Shown here: piece by piece, positions 1-8,792 of the stretch
Numbering within the stretch: position 1 is the stretch's first letter
How the letters are laid out: each line of letters opens with the position of its first letter
From: Mobilitalea sibirica
Lineage (GTDB): Bacteria; Bacillota; Clostridia; Lachnospirales; Lachnospiraceae
Length of the DNA: 64,000 nucleotides
Assembly: GCF_015999265.1 (NCBI RefSeq)
Contig: NZ_JAEAGR010000001.1
Location: 62,001-126,000, forward strand
Reading direction: 5' to 3'
Notes under the pieces: model-generated
What the model was told of the DNA's origin: nothing
Databases searched by the model: none
What the model saw: the letters and a program-made list of their open reading frames with translations, nothing else
Made by a program: the position numbers and the translations under genes

Positions 1-1
1 G

Positions 2-73
2 TTCGATAAAGATTTAGCACCGAAATACTCCTACTATGGAGCAAAGCTTGATTATGATAATGCAGGCTATTAA
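2..73 (+). CDS. 3' end of a truncated CDS, possibly a glycosyl hydrolase
   Basis: An open frame enters from the left edge and stops at TAA 71-73, giving 23 visible residues that end in NAGY. The pattern FDKDLAPKYSYYG resembles the end of GH10-type xylanase catalytic domains, where a 'phenylalanine-aspartate ... PK-aromatic-aromatic' segment is common. The match is short and the rest of the gene lies outside the window. A strong terminator follows about 55 nt downstream, which supports a real gene end here. The coding call is fairly safe; the family is a guess. Confidence 0.5.
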   Translation, partial: FDKDLAPKYSYYGAKLDYDNAGY

Positions 74-128
74 TTAATACAGTTTAAGCTTGACTTCATT
101 TGTCAATATAGAATAAAAAAAGTGTGAG

Positions 129-172
129 AAAAATAAAGATTTATGCGAAAGCATAAATCTTTATTTTTATTA
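129..172 (+). terminator. Intrinsic terminator of the truncated upstream gene
   Basis: A perfect stem of at least 16 bp (131-146 with 151-166) is capped by a GAAA tetraloop (147-150). Its last pairs run into a T-rich tail. A-T pairs extend the base by two more on each side, so it could also work on the minus strand. It isolates the upstream gene from the GGDEF-EAL gene. Confidence 0.85.
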
Positions 173-243
173 ACGCTTTTTTATCGTAGCGATTAAATGT
201 ATAAGATATGAAGCAAATAAGATTAGTAAAATGTATATATCCC

Positions 244-272
244 TTGGAATATGTTTCCGGGTGTTATATAAT
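244..272 (+). promoter_or_regulatory. Probable sigma-A promoter of the GGDEF-EAL gene
   Basis: TTGGAA (244-249), a 17-bp spacer and TATAAT (267-272). The resulting leader is about 145 nt long. I see only small hairpins in it and no recognisable c-di-GMP riboswitch. Nothing else is visible between the terminator at 172 and the gene at 426. Confidence 0.55.
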
Positions 273-425
273 TAAAACATAAAAGATGTTAGATTAGTAC
301 TATTTATGTAAGGAGTCACAGACTGAAACCAAGAGGATCGAACTTAAGATACACATATTGGGATCTCATATTAGTTTTAGAGCTAATCCTGAAAAATACT
401 ATACATAAGACATTATGGGGGTTGT

Positions 426-2978
426 ATGATAAAGAAAAAGATAAAATATCTGAGAATTGTGACAATTATAGTAACTTTTTGTCTTGGTATCAATCATCAT
501 GCATTTGCAAAAGAGAATGGTGATATAAAATCAATCTTGATCTTAAACTCTTATCATCAGGGATTTGTTTGGACACAAGAAGCAACCCAAGGCATCATGG
601 ATAAATTTAGGGAAAAAGGGGATAACGTTTCCTTTTTTATTGAATACATGGATTGGAAGAACTATCAATCTCATGATAATCTTGATTATTTATATGATTA
701 TTATAAATATAAATATCATAATAAAAAAATTGATGTCATAGTAACTACAGATGATATAGCGCTTCAATTTGCCTTAAATAATAGGGAGAATATATTCTCT
801 GATGCACCGATTGTATTTTGTGGTGTAAATAGTGAAGGTGTAAGATCAATTACAGAAGGGTTTCATCGGGTAACCGGAGTGGTAGAGGTTATTGATCCGA
901 TAAAGACACTAAAGATTGCCAGCAAAATCAACCCCTCAATTCATACTGTTTATTTGCTGAATGATAACTCTGAGAGTGGGATATCAACAGGGAATATATT
1001 AATTGAAAAAATAGAGAAATTTAATCCGGATATGAATGTTATCACATGGAATGATTTATCCTTCGATGAGATTAAGCATCAAGCACAAGCATTAGATGAA
1101 AACAGCATCATAATAATCGGAACCTATTTTAGTGATGGTAATAATAATGTTCTTGATATCGCTTATGCTACAAAAGAAATAAGTAACTTCAGTAATGTTC
1201 CAGTATACTCACTTTATGATTTTGGATTAAATAACGGAATTATCGGGGGTTCTTTACTTAGCGGTAGACTACAGGGTGAATATGCCGCTGACATGGCAAA
1301 TCGCATTCTTGAAGGGGAGGATCCGGATAAAATCAGGGTGATGACGCCTGATTCTACTAGAGTTGTATTTGATTATAATCAGCTGATTCGATTTGATATT
1401 GATTCACAATTACTGCCGAAAGATTACGAAATAATCAATAAACCTTTTTCATTTTACGAAACCTACAAGGTATTAGTACTAAGTGTAGTCTTTGCTTTTA
1501 TCATACTTATTTCCTTTGTCAGTATTCTACTGTTTTATCTTCGTAAGATACAAAGGATGAAAAAGAACTTATCGGAAAACCATGAAGAGTTAACACAACT
1601 GTACGAAGAACTGACGGCTTCGGATGATGAGATGCGACATCAATATGAGGCATTGTTAAAAGCAAATGAAAAAATTAAGGAGAATGAAGAAAAGTTAGCT
1701 TATCTTGCTTATTATGATTCACGAACCGGTTTGCCAAATAAGCTTTCTTTGTATGAAACAGCAAATAATATCTTTACCTCTGAAGAAAAAAAGGCAGCAC
1801 TGTTATTTTTAGATATTGATAATTTTAAATATGTAAATGATACCTTAGGTCATGTATTTGGAGATAAACTGATTGTTAAAATCAGTGAGAGATTAACTTC
1901 TTTGTTATGGAAAGATTGTACTTTTTACCGCCTTAGTGGAGACGAATTTATCATAATTTTGCAACATATAGAAAATGAAAAACAGGCAGAAGAATATGCT
2001 TCTTATCTTCTAAATAACTTCATGAATGAATTTGATAGTCTAAATAGCAATCTTCATATTAGTATGAGCATAGGTATTTCGATATACCCCGATCATGGGA
2101 ATGATTTAGAGAATTTACTAAAGTATGCAGATATCGCTATGTATCAGGCTAAAAAAGCAGGAAAAAAGAACTATGTAACATTTAATGATATTATGCATGA
2201 AGATTTAGTAGAAAGGATTTCAATTGAGAAATACTTAGAGAAAGCCTTAGAGCATAATGAATTTGAACTGCATTATCAACCGCAACTTGACATCAGAACA
2301 GAAACAATAACCGGTTTTGAGGCGCTTCTTAGATGGAATAGTCCTGATCTGGGAGCGGTATCACCGATAAAATTTATTAAAGTGGCAGAGGAGACACATT
2401 TCATAAATCAGTTGGGAGAATGGGTGTTAAATAAAGCGTGTGGATTTCTAAAAAGGGTAAGGGAAAAAGGATATTCAAACCTAACGGTATCAGTAAATAT
2501 CTCAATACTACAGCTTTTAAATACTAACTTTCAGGACATTGTAAAGGAAAGTCTACAAAGCCATCAATTAGAACCGAAATGTCTTGAATTAGAGATCACA
2601 GAATCCATCTTAATGGAATCCTTTGATTTTATTGCTTCAAGGCTTCAAGAACTGCGTGATATTAATGTCGGAATTGCGCTGGATGACTTTGGGAAAGGAT
2701 ATTCCTCCCTAAATTATTTAAAACAACTTCCAATTACTACAATGAAGATAGATAAAATATTTATTGATCACATAGCAGAAGATAGTGAGGATGATTTTGT
2801 AGGTCATATTATTTCGATTGGGAAGAATATGGGGATGAATGTTATAGCTGAAGGAGTAGAAGTTCAAAATCAATTTAATTACTTGAAGAAACATAATTGT
2901 GATAAGATTCAAGGTTTCTTGTTCTGTCACCCGATACCTGAGGCAGACATATTCCGTTTGCTTGAAGAAAATCAGTAA
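426..2978 (+). CDS. Membrane-bound GGDEF-EAL c-di-GMP enzyme with periplasmic-binding-like sensor
   Basis: 850 residues. A signal peptide or first membrane segment (about 1-28, ending HAFA) precedes an extracytoplasmic region of about 310 residues that resembles ABC-transporter substrate-binding sensor modules (ILILNSYHQG near its start). A membrane helix lies at about 348-370, then a coiled coil to about 425. The GGDEF domain begins near 428 with signature SGDEF at about 503, and the EAL domain begins near 600 with EALLRW at about 630. The EAL metal and catalytic positions look intact (LEITES, DDFGKGYSS, KIDK, AEGVE, QGF). No RxxD inhibitory site stands before SGDEF. Whether cyclase or phosphodiesterase activity dominates cannot be told. 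The ribosome binding site is a G-run 5 nt before the ATG. Confidence 0.9.
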   Translation: MIKKKIKYLRIVTIIVTFCLGINHHAFAKENGDIKSILILNSYHQGFVWTQEATQGIMDKFREKGDNVSFFIEYMDWKNYQSHDNLDYLYDYYKYKYHNKKIDVIVTTDDIALQFALNNRENIFSDAPIVFCGVNSEGVRSITEGFHRVTGVVEVIDPIKTLKIASKINPSIHTVYLLNDNSESGISTGNILIEKIEKFNPDMNVITWNDLSFDEIKHQAQALDENSIIIIGTYFSDGNNNVLDIAYATKEISNFSNVPVYSLYDFGLNNGIIGGSLLSGRLQGEYAADMANRILEGEDPDKIRVMTPDSTRVVFDYNQLIRFDIDSQLLPKDYEIINKPFSFYETYKVLVLSVVFAFIILISFVSILLFYLRKIQRMKKNLSENHEELTQLYEELTASDDEMRHQYEALLKANEKIKENEEKLAYLAYYDSRTGLPNKLSLYETANNIFTSEEKKAALLFLDIDNFKYVNDTLGHVFGDKLIVKISERLTSLLWKDCTFYRLSGDEFIIILQHIENEKQAEEYASYLLNNFMNEFDSLNSNLHISMSIGISIYPDHGNDLENLLKYADIAMYQAKKAGKKNYVTFNDIMHEDLVERISIEKYLEKALEHNEFELHYQPQLDIRTETITGFEALLRWNSPDLGAVSPIKFIKVAEETHFINQLGEWVLNKACGFLKRVREKGYSNLTVSVNISILQLLNTNFQDIVKESLQSHQLEPKCLELEITESILMESFDFIASRLQELRDINVGIALDDFGKGYSSLNYLKQLPITTMKIDKIFIDHIAEDSEDDFVGHIISIGKNMGMNVIAEGVEVQNQFNYLKKHNCDKIQGFLFCHPIPEADIFRLLEENQ

Positions 2979-4204
2979 CCAAGACTTTTTTCAATAAACT
3001 CAAGTAATTTATTACAATACTCCTTGTCCTTAGCCATATTCTTAAAATCACAATCCTTTACAATAAAATGTTCCCAGGAATCCCGTATCCATACTTCTAC
3101 ATTAGGATTCGCATCTTTTAGACGATGTAAGTTATCCATGGGAACTTCCATATCGCCGGAAGAAGCCATTAATAACACAGGTCTACCGTTCGTATTTTTG
3201 ATTTGTTCTATCGGTTTTATGTGTTCGACTGCTTCACTGCCAAACATCATTTTTAAGGATGAAGATATAAGAGGTTTTTCAAAGGTTTGAATAAATTGGG
3301 GTATACCATAGTTATCCATGATATCAATTACCACATCCTCAAAGCTTGAATAAGCGGACATTGCAATTAATGCGTCTATTTCATCAATTTGTCCGAAGGC
3401 ATTGACTGCAATCGCGCCTCCCATGGACACTCCATGTAGAACGATTGGTACACCATCATATTTAGGGCTACTTTGAATATAATCAACAACCGCTTGTACA
3501 TCCTTAGTTTCTTCGTATCCTAAGCAAATTCTGTTACCATCACTCTTACCATGTCCACGAACCTCCAAAAGAATAGATGCATAACCGTTATCCTGCATGT
3601 ATTTAGCATGTCCATAAAAATAGGTCACAGAAGGTTGAACAATACCACTTAAGTAGATAATAACTGCTTTTGGGTTTTCGGCAAAAATTTCTGAAGTCCA
3701 TAGATTAAGACCGTCTTCTGTTTTAAGATATATTTGATTTTCATTTAGAGCATAATCCGTTGCCACATAGATATCCTGTAACGGATAATTCTGCGTGGTA
3801 TAACCTTTATAATCTACATGACGATTAAGAAATAATGGAAGGGCCACAAAGGGAGCAATGATTAAAAGAATAAGGCAAATTATAATTGTTGCTGCAATTG
3901 ACTTGATGATACGTTTTATAATAACTTCTTTTGATAGCTTCTCTTGTTTGATTAATAGTTCCGGGTAGTCTATACGAATTTTCTTTCGAAGTTTTATGTA
4001 AACAATCAAAGAAGCAATAAGGATAGGAATATAAGGCAATCCAAATAACAGTGCGTAAAAAAATGGGGAACTGTTAGAGATAGCTGCTGAAGATAGTCGG
4101 AAATATACAACCATTATTGTTGCTGACATTGCGATTAATAAAGAGAGGCATAGGGTTATAGAAAAGAGGGAGAGCCTCTTAAAATATTTATATCGTTTAC
4201 TCAT
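2972..4204 (-). CDS. Alpha/beta hydrolase with N-terminal membrane segments
   Basis: 410 residues. Three predicted membrane helices (about 12-34, 44-66 and 100-125) are followed by an alpha/beta-hydrolase domain. The nucleophile elbow is GVSMGG, a likely acid lies in SSGDMEVP, and the catalytic histidine is in WEHF. The fold resembles serine aminopeptidase S33 or lysophospholipase-like hydrolases, anchored with the catalytic part probably outside. The ATG has AGGAGA 9 nt upstream. Its TGA stop overlaps the stop of the convergent GGDEF-EAL gene by 7 bp, leaving no room for a terminator between them. The substrate is unknown. Confidence 0.85.
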   Translation of the reverse strand: MSKRYKYFKRLSLFSITLCLSLLIAMSATIMVVYFRLSSAAISNSSPFFYALLFGLPYIPILIASLIVYIKLRKKIRIDYPELLIKQEKLSKEVIIKRIIKSIAATIIICLILLIIAPFVALPLFLNRHVDYKGYTTQNYPLQDIYVATDYALNENQIYLKTEDGLNLWTSEIFAENPKAVIIYLSGIVQPSVTYFYGHAKYMQDNGYASILLEVRGHGKSDGNRICLGYEETKDVQAVVDYIQSSPKYDGVPIVLHGVSMGGAIAVNAFGQIDEIDALIAMSAYSSFEDVVIDIMDNYGIPQFIQTFEKPLISSSLKMMFGSEAVEHIKPIEQIKNTNGRPVLLMASSGDMEVPMDNLHRLKDANPNVEVWIRDSWEHFIVKDCDFKNMAKDKEYCNKLLEFIEKSLGY

Positions 4205-4599
4205 AGATCAATTTCTCCTATCTATAGTATTTAGTATTTTTGTCTTGATGATTATTATCTTATTGCAGGGATAGTGATATCTTATACATAAACCAAAAAT
4301 TAACCGTACTGTAATTATATAACATATGTTGTAATGTTATTGCAACTTAAATAGGAACAAAATATTATTAATAAACTTTGCTTAATTTTGTACCAAAGGA
4401 AAAAGAGTTTTAATAGGTAAATACAATGAGAATGAAGAGTGGAGATAACAGGAACAATTTACCCAAGATTTAAGACTGGTAAAGAGGGAATGATTATAGT
4501 AGAATAATCCTGTTGGTGTGAAAATAAGTATCCATCGGATCTTTCGATGAATATTTTGCTTTATAAGTAGGTTATTAGAAACTGAATTGGAGAATGAGA

Positions 4600-5514
4600 A
4601 TGTCACTTGCAGGTATTACGTTTCAACAAATATTAGTCATATTTATGATCATTTTAATAGGTATCATATGTTATAAAACCAAACTGATTGACGAGAAAAC
4701 CAACAGTAAGCTGTCGAATATCTTATTAATGCTGGTTAACCCAATGGTTATCTTTGTATCTTACCAGAGGGAATTTAGTAAAGATTTATTGGAAGGTTTG
4801 TTGATTTCACTTATTTTGTCAACGGTAACTCATCTAATGAGTATTTTCATTTCCTATCTGGTAATTCGAAGAAAAAGAAGAACAAAGATATATAATAACG
4901 GAAAAAAGTTGAAAGAACTAATCGCAAATAAGGATGTGGAAGTAGAGCGTATCAACATTATATATGCCAATGTCGGCTTTATGGGAATTCCTTTGGTAAA
5001 TGGTATCTTTGGAACGGAAGGGGTATTCTATGTAACGGCATCCATTACTATGTTTAATATTTTTCTTTGGACTCACGGAGTCATAATGATGTCAGGCAGT
5101 AGGGAATTTAGTTTAAAAAGCATGCTGAAGAAGCTTTTATCGCCATCTATTATAGCAATTGCCATAGGCTTAACATTCTTTTTATTGCAGATAAGAGTAC
5201 CGGATACAATATATCAGGCCTTTAACCATATCGCTAGCATTAATACACCCTTTGCCATGTTAATTGCCGGTGTTACAATTGGAAAAACTAATATACTTAA
5301 ATTGTTAACGAGATATAGGGTATATTTCATAGCTTTTCTAAAGTTATTATTCATACCGAGTATATTACTACTTATTTATAGCAGATTCCCTATGAGTGAA
5401 GTTGTATTAATAACTGCACTTATTATGGCAGCAGCACCTTCTGCTACGACAGGTATTCTTTTCTCAATTAAATATGAAAAAATGCTTTACTATCAGCAGA
5501 AATTTTTACAATAA
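4600..5514 (+). CDS. AEC-family (auxin efflux carrier-like) transporter, frameshifted near its 3' end
   Basis: A membrane protein of the AEC/MalF-type permease family with about ten hydrophobic segments; NVGFMGIPL and AAAPSATT are typical of the family. An ATG at 4594 is only 1 nt from the GGAG motif, so the ATG at 4600 (7-nt spacing) is the better start. The open frame stops early at 5514 after YYQQKFLQ. In the -1 frame, from about 5493 to TAG 5574-5576, the sequence reads AEIFTITTLLSCITIP and so on, which is the usual last transmembrane helix of this family. The full product would be about 325 residues. A one-base deletion, a sequencing error or, less likely, recoding would explain it. Confidence 0.8.
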   Translation: MSLAGITFQQILVIFMIILIGIICYKTKLIDEKTNSKLSNILLMLVNPMVIFVSYQREFSKDLLEGLLISLILSTVTHLMSIFISYLVIRRKRRTKIYNNGKKLKELIANKDVEVERINIIYANVGFMGIPLVNGIFGTEGVFYVTASITMFNIFLWTHGVIMMSGSREFSLKSMLKKLLSPSIIAIAIGLTFFLLQIRVPDTIYQAFNHIASINTPFAMLIAGVTIGKTNILKLLTRYRVYFIAFLKLLFIPSILLLIYSRFPMSEVVLITALIMAAAPSATTGILFSIKYEKMLYYQQKFLQ

Positions 5515-5597
5515 CAACTTTATTATCTTGTATTACAATCCCTTTTATAGTAAGTATCGCTGAATACTTGGTTTAGGATGTAATTATGAATTATAAG

Positions 5598-5655
5598 GAG
5601 CATTACCCTTATTATATGAGTTGGTAACTCATTGATAAAAACATGGGTAATGCTC
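5598..5655 (+). terminator. Two-part hairpin after the AEC transporter gene
   Basis: An outer 11-bp perfect stem (5598-5608 with 5645-5655) encloses a second 7-bp stem (5616-5622 with 5626-5632, loop GGT). Only a weak T-rich tail follows. It lies 22 nt after the frameshift-corrected stop and is probably a terminator or an RNA-stabilising structure. Confidence 0.5.
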
Positions 5656-5730
5656 TATTGTTTAACCTATGACACAACTACAAGAACAGAACATAAAATG
5701 TAGTATAATAATAAATATAGGTGAACTTAT

Positions 5731-6012
5731 ATGCAAAAAGTAAGCGGAAAGTATATGAAAATAACCTTATCCTGTATGTTTGTCTTTTTGATTCTTTTTT
5801 CGGCAGCCTGTTTATTTATATCATATAAAACAGGATCAGAACCAAATACTTTAATAACCTGCGTATTCGCTTTCTGCGGTGCAGAGGGTGGGTTATCTGC
5901 TTGGATTAAGGTAACAAAAGAAAAGAAAAATAAGATAGAGAAGGGGATAGAGGAACTTACGAAAGATATGGAATTGGGTGATGCCAGCGAAATAAATAAC
6001 ACAACGAAATAA
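5731..6012 (+). CDS. Small membrane protein of unknown function
   Basis: 93 residues. Two hydrophobic segments (about 10-32 and 40-60) are followed by a charged, probably helical tail rich in Lys and Glu. AGGTGA stands 6 nt before the ATG, and a TATAAT (5704-5709) precedes it. I do not recognise the family. The arrangement of two helices and a basic coiled tail gives no specific function. It stands alone between two hairpins and the chromate transporter promoter. Confidence 0.65.
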   Translation: MQKVSGKYMKITLSCMFVFLILFSAACLFISYKTGSEPNTLITCVFAFCGAEGGLSAWIKVTKEKKNKIEKGIEELTKDMELGDASEINNTTK

Positions 6013-6155
6013 ACAGCACAGCGAAATGGCAGTAACTCTTGTGAATGATAGTTATAATAAAACGTTACAATATACTTATTGCTTTGTAAAAATTTATCAT
6101 TAGTAAAATGGTTTTGATTTTTGATTGCTTTTGTATAAGAATGGTTCAGATTGGC

Positions 6156-6184
6156 TTGATTACTGATGTTATCCTGTTTATAAT
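6156..6184 (+). promoter_or_regulatory. Sigma-A promoter of the chromate transporter pair
   Basis: TTGATT (6156-6161), a 17-bp spacer and TATAAT (6179-6184). The leader to the ATG at 6341 is about 150 nt and contains an imperfect hairpin (about 6208-6270, arms ACGAAA-TCTAT and ATAGATATTTCGT). The rest of the 6013-6340 interval shows nothing recognisable. Confidence 0.65.
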
Positions 6185-6340
6185 AAAAGAATACGGATTA
6201 ATATACGAAATCTATGGAAATAATTGTGGTTTATGCAAAGCAATACTTTTTCTATAGATATTTCGTGATACTAATAGGATGAATGCATAATAATTCGATT
6301 ATTAGACATGGAGCTGTGACAGAAAGCTAAGGAGAAAAAT

Positions 6341-6916
6341 ATGAAGATAACCGGAAAATTATTTTGGAAGCTGTTCATCTCCACCTTTTCTTTAAGTGCA
6401 TTTACTTTTGGAGGTGGATATGTTATCGTTCCGTTGATGAAGAAGAAATTTGTTGAAAAGTTAATGTGGATCGATGAGGAGGAAATGCTGAATTTGATTG
6501 CAATTGCCCAATCTTCCCCCGGAGCCATTGCAGTGAATACTTCTATCTTAATCGGTTACCGTATTGCCGGCACCTTCGGTGCTGTGGTGTCAGTGTTCGG
6601 AACAGTACTACCTCCGCTTATTATTTTAACGGTTGTATCATTTTTTTATAGTGCATTTCGTGACAGTGTAATAGTAAGTGCCTTGCTAAAAGGAATGCAA
6701 GCCGGTGTGGCTGCTGTTATCATCGATGTTGTATTCAAATTAGCAGGAAATGTTACAAAAGGAAAACAGATGTTATCTATATGGATGATGGTTATAGCTT
6801 TTATTGCCACTTTCTTTTTTGATGTAAATGTAGTGATTATCATATTGATTTGCGCATTGATTGGTGCAATAACGGTCATTTACAGAGAGAAACATGGAAA
6901 GGGGCGTAACCAATGA
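6341..6916 (+). CDS. chrA: Chromate transporter, first half-size subunit
   Basis: 191 residues of the short-chain CHR family, with five to six membrane segments. Family features visible are FGGGYVIVPL near residue 23 and SPGAIAVNTSILIGYRIAG near residue 65. Short CHR proteins occur as tandem pairs that together equal one full-length ChrA. An AAGGAG box precedes the ATG by 7 nt. The stop TGA overlaps the ATG of the second subunit (ATGA), so the two are translationally coupled. Transport of chromate or a related oxyanion is inferred from family only. Confidence 0.88.
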   Translation: MKITGKLFWKLFISTFSLSAFTFGGGYVIVPLMKKKFVEKLMWIDEEEMLNLIAIAQSSPGAIAVNTSILIGYRIAGTFGAVVSVFGTVLPPLIILTVVSFFYSAFRDSVIVSALLKGMQAGVAAVIIDVVFKLAGNVTKGKQMLSIWMMVIAFIATFFFDVNVVIIILICALIGAITVIYREKHGKGRNQ

Positions 6917-7485
6917 TAATATATCTTGAATTATTTCTTAGTTTTTTACAGGTAGGATTGTTTAGTATTGGTGGCGGGTTTGCAGCGCTTCCTTTGATTC
7001 AGGAACAGGTTGTTGATGTTAAGAAATGGCTTACCATGACTGAATTTACGGATTTAATAACAATAGCAGAGATGACCCCCGGTCCAATTGCAATCAATTC
7101 GGCAACCTTTGTCGGAAACCGGATTGCAGGCGTCGGAGGTGCAATCATATCAACCTTTGGATGTATACTGCCTTCCTTTATCATTGTGTTAACTCTGGCA
7201 TATTTTTACTTTAAGTATAAGAACATAACAATTGTTAAAGGGATTTTAAGTGGATTAAGACCAGCAGTCGTTGCCTTAATCGCTTCAGCTGGTTTTTCTA
7301 TATTTATCCTAGCTATCTGGGGAGAACATGGATTTACATGGAATGTGGCAGACGTGAATTTCATTGCCCTAGGTTTATTTCTTGTCAGCTTCATCGTTTT
7401 AAGAAAACGAAAACCCAATCCGATTTTTATCATATTGGGATCTGGACTTGTAGGAATGATAATATATCTTTTTATCGGGGTATAA
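6913..7485 (+). CDS. chrA: Chromate transporter, second half-size subunit
   Basis: 190 residues, homologous to the preceding gene: IGGGFAALPLIQEQ near the start and TPGPIAINSATFVGNRIAG at about 55. It starts inside the stop codon of its partner (4-nt overlap). The pair should form one antiparallel transporter in the membrane. A terminator-like hairpin follows at 7601. Confidence 0.88.
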   Translation: MIIYLELFLSFLQVGLFSIGGGFAALPLIQEQVVDVKKWLTMTEFTDLITIAEMTPGPIAINSATFVGNRIAGVGGAIISTFGCILPSFIIVLTLAYFYFKYKNITIVKGILSGLRPAVVALIASAGFSIFILAIWGEHGFTWNVADVNFIALGLFLVSFIVLRKRKPNPIFIILGSGLVGMIIYLFIGV

Positions 7486-7600
7486 CTTCATAAGATACAA
7501 TGACACTCTTATAACAGGATTATTCATTCTACAAGGATAAGTTATTGTGATAGAGAATTAAATATGGAAAAATCATACAATCTATTAGAACTTCCTTTAT

Positions 7601-7660
7601 AAAAAAGGACATATCAAAAATAAGAGTTTTCTTATCTTAGATAGGTTCTTTTTTAATTTT
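7601..7660. terminator. Bidirectional terminator between chromate transporter and serine dehydratase genes
   Basis: The outer arms (AAAAAAGGAC at 7601-7610 with GTTCTTTTTT near 7645-7654) pair with one mismatch. They enclose an inner ATAAGA/TCTTAT stem. T-runs lie on both strands, which suits the convergent genes on either side. Confidence 0.6.
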
Positions 7661-7722
7661 TACGGAAGCTGTGTGAGCCTAGCACGGTCTATCCTAAATG
7701 CATTTACTTTAACTACGAAGCT

Positions 7723-8589
7723 CTATGACCAGATGGAATTCTTTATTTCTTTCCCTGTTTTCGTTTGTGCTAATCCGCCTTTTCCGGTTTCTCTTAAACT
7801 ATCCGGTAAGGCGAGTCCGGTCTCTCGCATAGCATCGATTACCTCATCAGGAGGGATACGGCTTATAATACCTGCACAGGCCATATCAGCACAGGCAACA
7901 GCATTGACAGCGCCCATTACATTTCTTTTGATGCAAGGGATTTCTACCAAACCTGCCACGGGATCACAGGTGGATCCAAGCATAGACTTTAAGGCAAGAG
8001 CGGCTGCATGAATAATCTTGTTGCCATCCCCGCCTTTAAGGTAGCTGATTGCCCCTGCTGCCATAGAACTGGCTGACCCGATCTCAGCCTGACAGCCTCC
8101 TTCGGCACCGGATATAAATGCCCGTTCTGCAATTACCTGACCGATACCGGCAGCAACAAACATCGCCTCAATCATTTTATCTTCCGAGAATCTGAGTTTT
8201 TCTTCACAGGTTATTAAAACGGCAGGAATCACTCCACAGGAACCTCCGGTGGGGGCAGCAACGATTCTTTTCATGCAGGCATTGGATTCAGCCATTTTTA
8301 ATGCCTTTGCAATTACTTCTCCCATAAAAGGGCCACTCAGTATTTCACCTTTTTCAAGGGCTTCACTTACCTTGGCACCATCACCCCCAGCCAGATTGCT
8401 GGCTGATCTTAAATTTTTATCATAGGAGGCATCTGCTAGTTTCATTTCATGATATAGACTTTTCATTTTAGCCCAGGATTCTTCTTTCGGCACCTGACGT
8501 TCATAACTGTCATCCTCAAGTATGATTTCCCAGAAGGGCAAACCTGTTTTTTTTATTCTCTTTATAATATCTGACAATGATTTGAACAT
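7723..8589 (-). CDS. sdaAA: L-serine dehydratase (ammonia-lyase), alpha subunit
   Basis: 288 residues, the usual length for the alpha chain of two-subunit iron-sulfur serine dehydratases, which turn L-serine into pyruvate and ammonia. The iron-sulfur cysteines are visible in TGGSCGVIPA, GSTCDPVAG and EIPCIKRN, and the C-terminus carries the conserved RETGKGGLA region. The N-terminus (MFKSLSDIIK) matches family starts and has a GAGAGG box about 12 nt upstream. It lies 203 nt downstream of sdaAB on the same strand, with a hairpin between them. Confidence 0.93.
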   Translation of the reverse strand: MFKSLSDIIKRIKKTGLPFWEIILEDDSYERQVPKEESWAKMKSLYHEMKLADASYDKNLRSASNLAGGDGAKVSEALEKGEILSGPFMGEVIAKALKMAESNACMKRIVAAPTGGSCGVIPAVLITCEEKLRFSEDKMIEAMFVAAGIGQVIAERAFISGAEGGCQAEIGSASSMAAGAISYLKGGDGNKIIHAAALALKSMLGSTCDPVAGLVEIPCIKRNVMGAVNAVACADMACAGIISRIPPDEVIDAMRETGLALPDSLRETGKGGLAQTKTGKEIKNSIWS

Positions 8590-8646
8590 AAATATGCGAA
8601 CCTCTCAGCTATAGCTAGTATAATTATTTAATATAATAAAAGTGTA

Positions 8647-8665
8647 AAAAGCACCTTGGTGCTTT
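8647..8665 (-). terminator. Hairpin with short T-run between sdaAB and sdaAA
   Basis: Read on the minus strand, a 7-bp stem (AAAGCAC/GTGCTTT) with a 4-nt loop is followed by TTTTTAC. It stands inside the sdaAB-sdaAA unit, so it may be a leaky terminator that lowers sdaAA expression or a processing site. If it is efficient, sdaAA needs its own promoter in the 8666-8792 stretch; I found no clear one. Confidence 0.45.
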
Positions 8666-8792
8666 CAAACTTATTTGTTAGTAGCAATAGTTTTTATTCG
8701 AAAATGTCGCAGCGCCTTTTGACACAATAAATATAAATATATATTTGAATTTATCTATAAAGAAGATTCCGTATTGATATAAATACAGTAGA

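Noticed and set aside
270-425. c-di-GMP riboswitch in the leader of the first GGDEF-EAL gene
   Set aside because: Neither the GEMM-I conserved core nor a convincing two-helix fold could be found.
5490-5514. Programmed -1 frameshift in the AEC gene
   Set aside because: The TTT-TTA stretch is not a canonical X-XXY-YYZ slippery site in this frame, and no downstream pseudoknot is evident; mutation or sequencing error is simpler.
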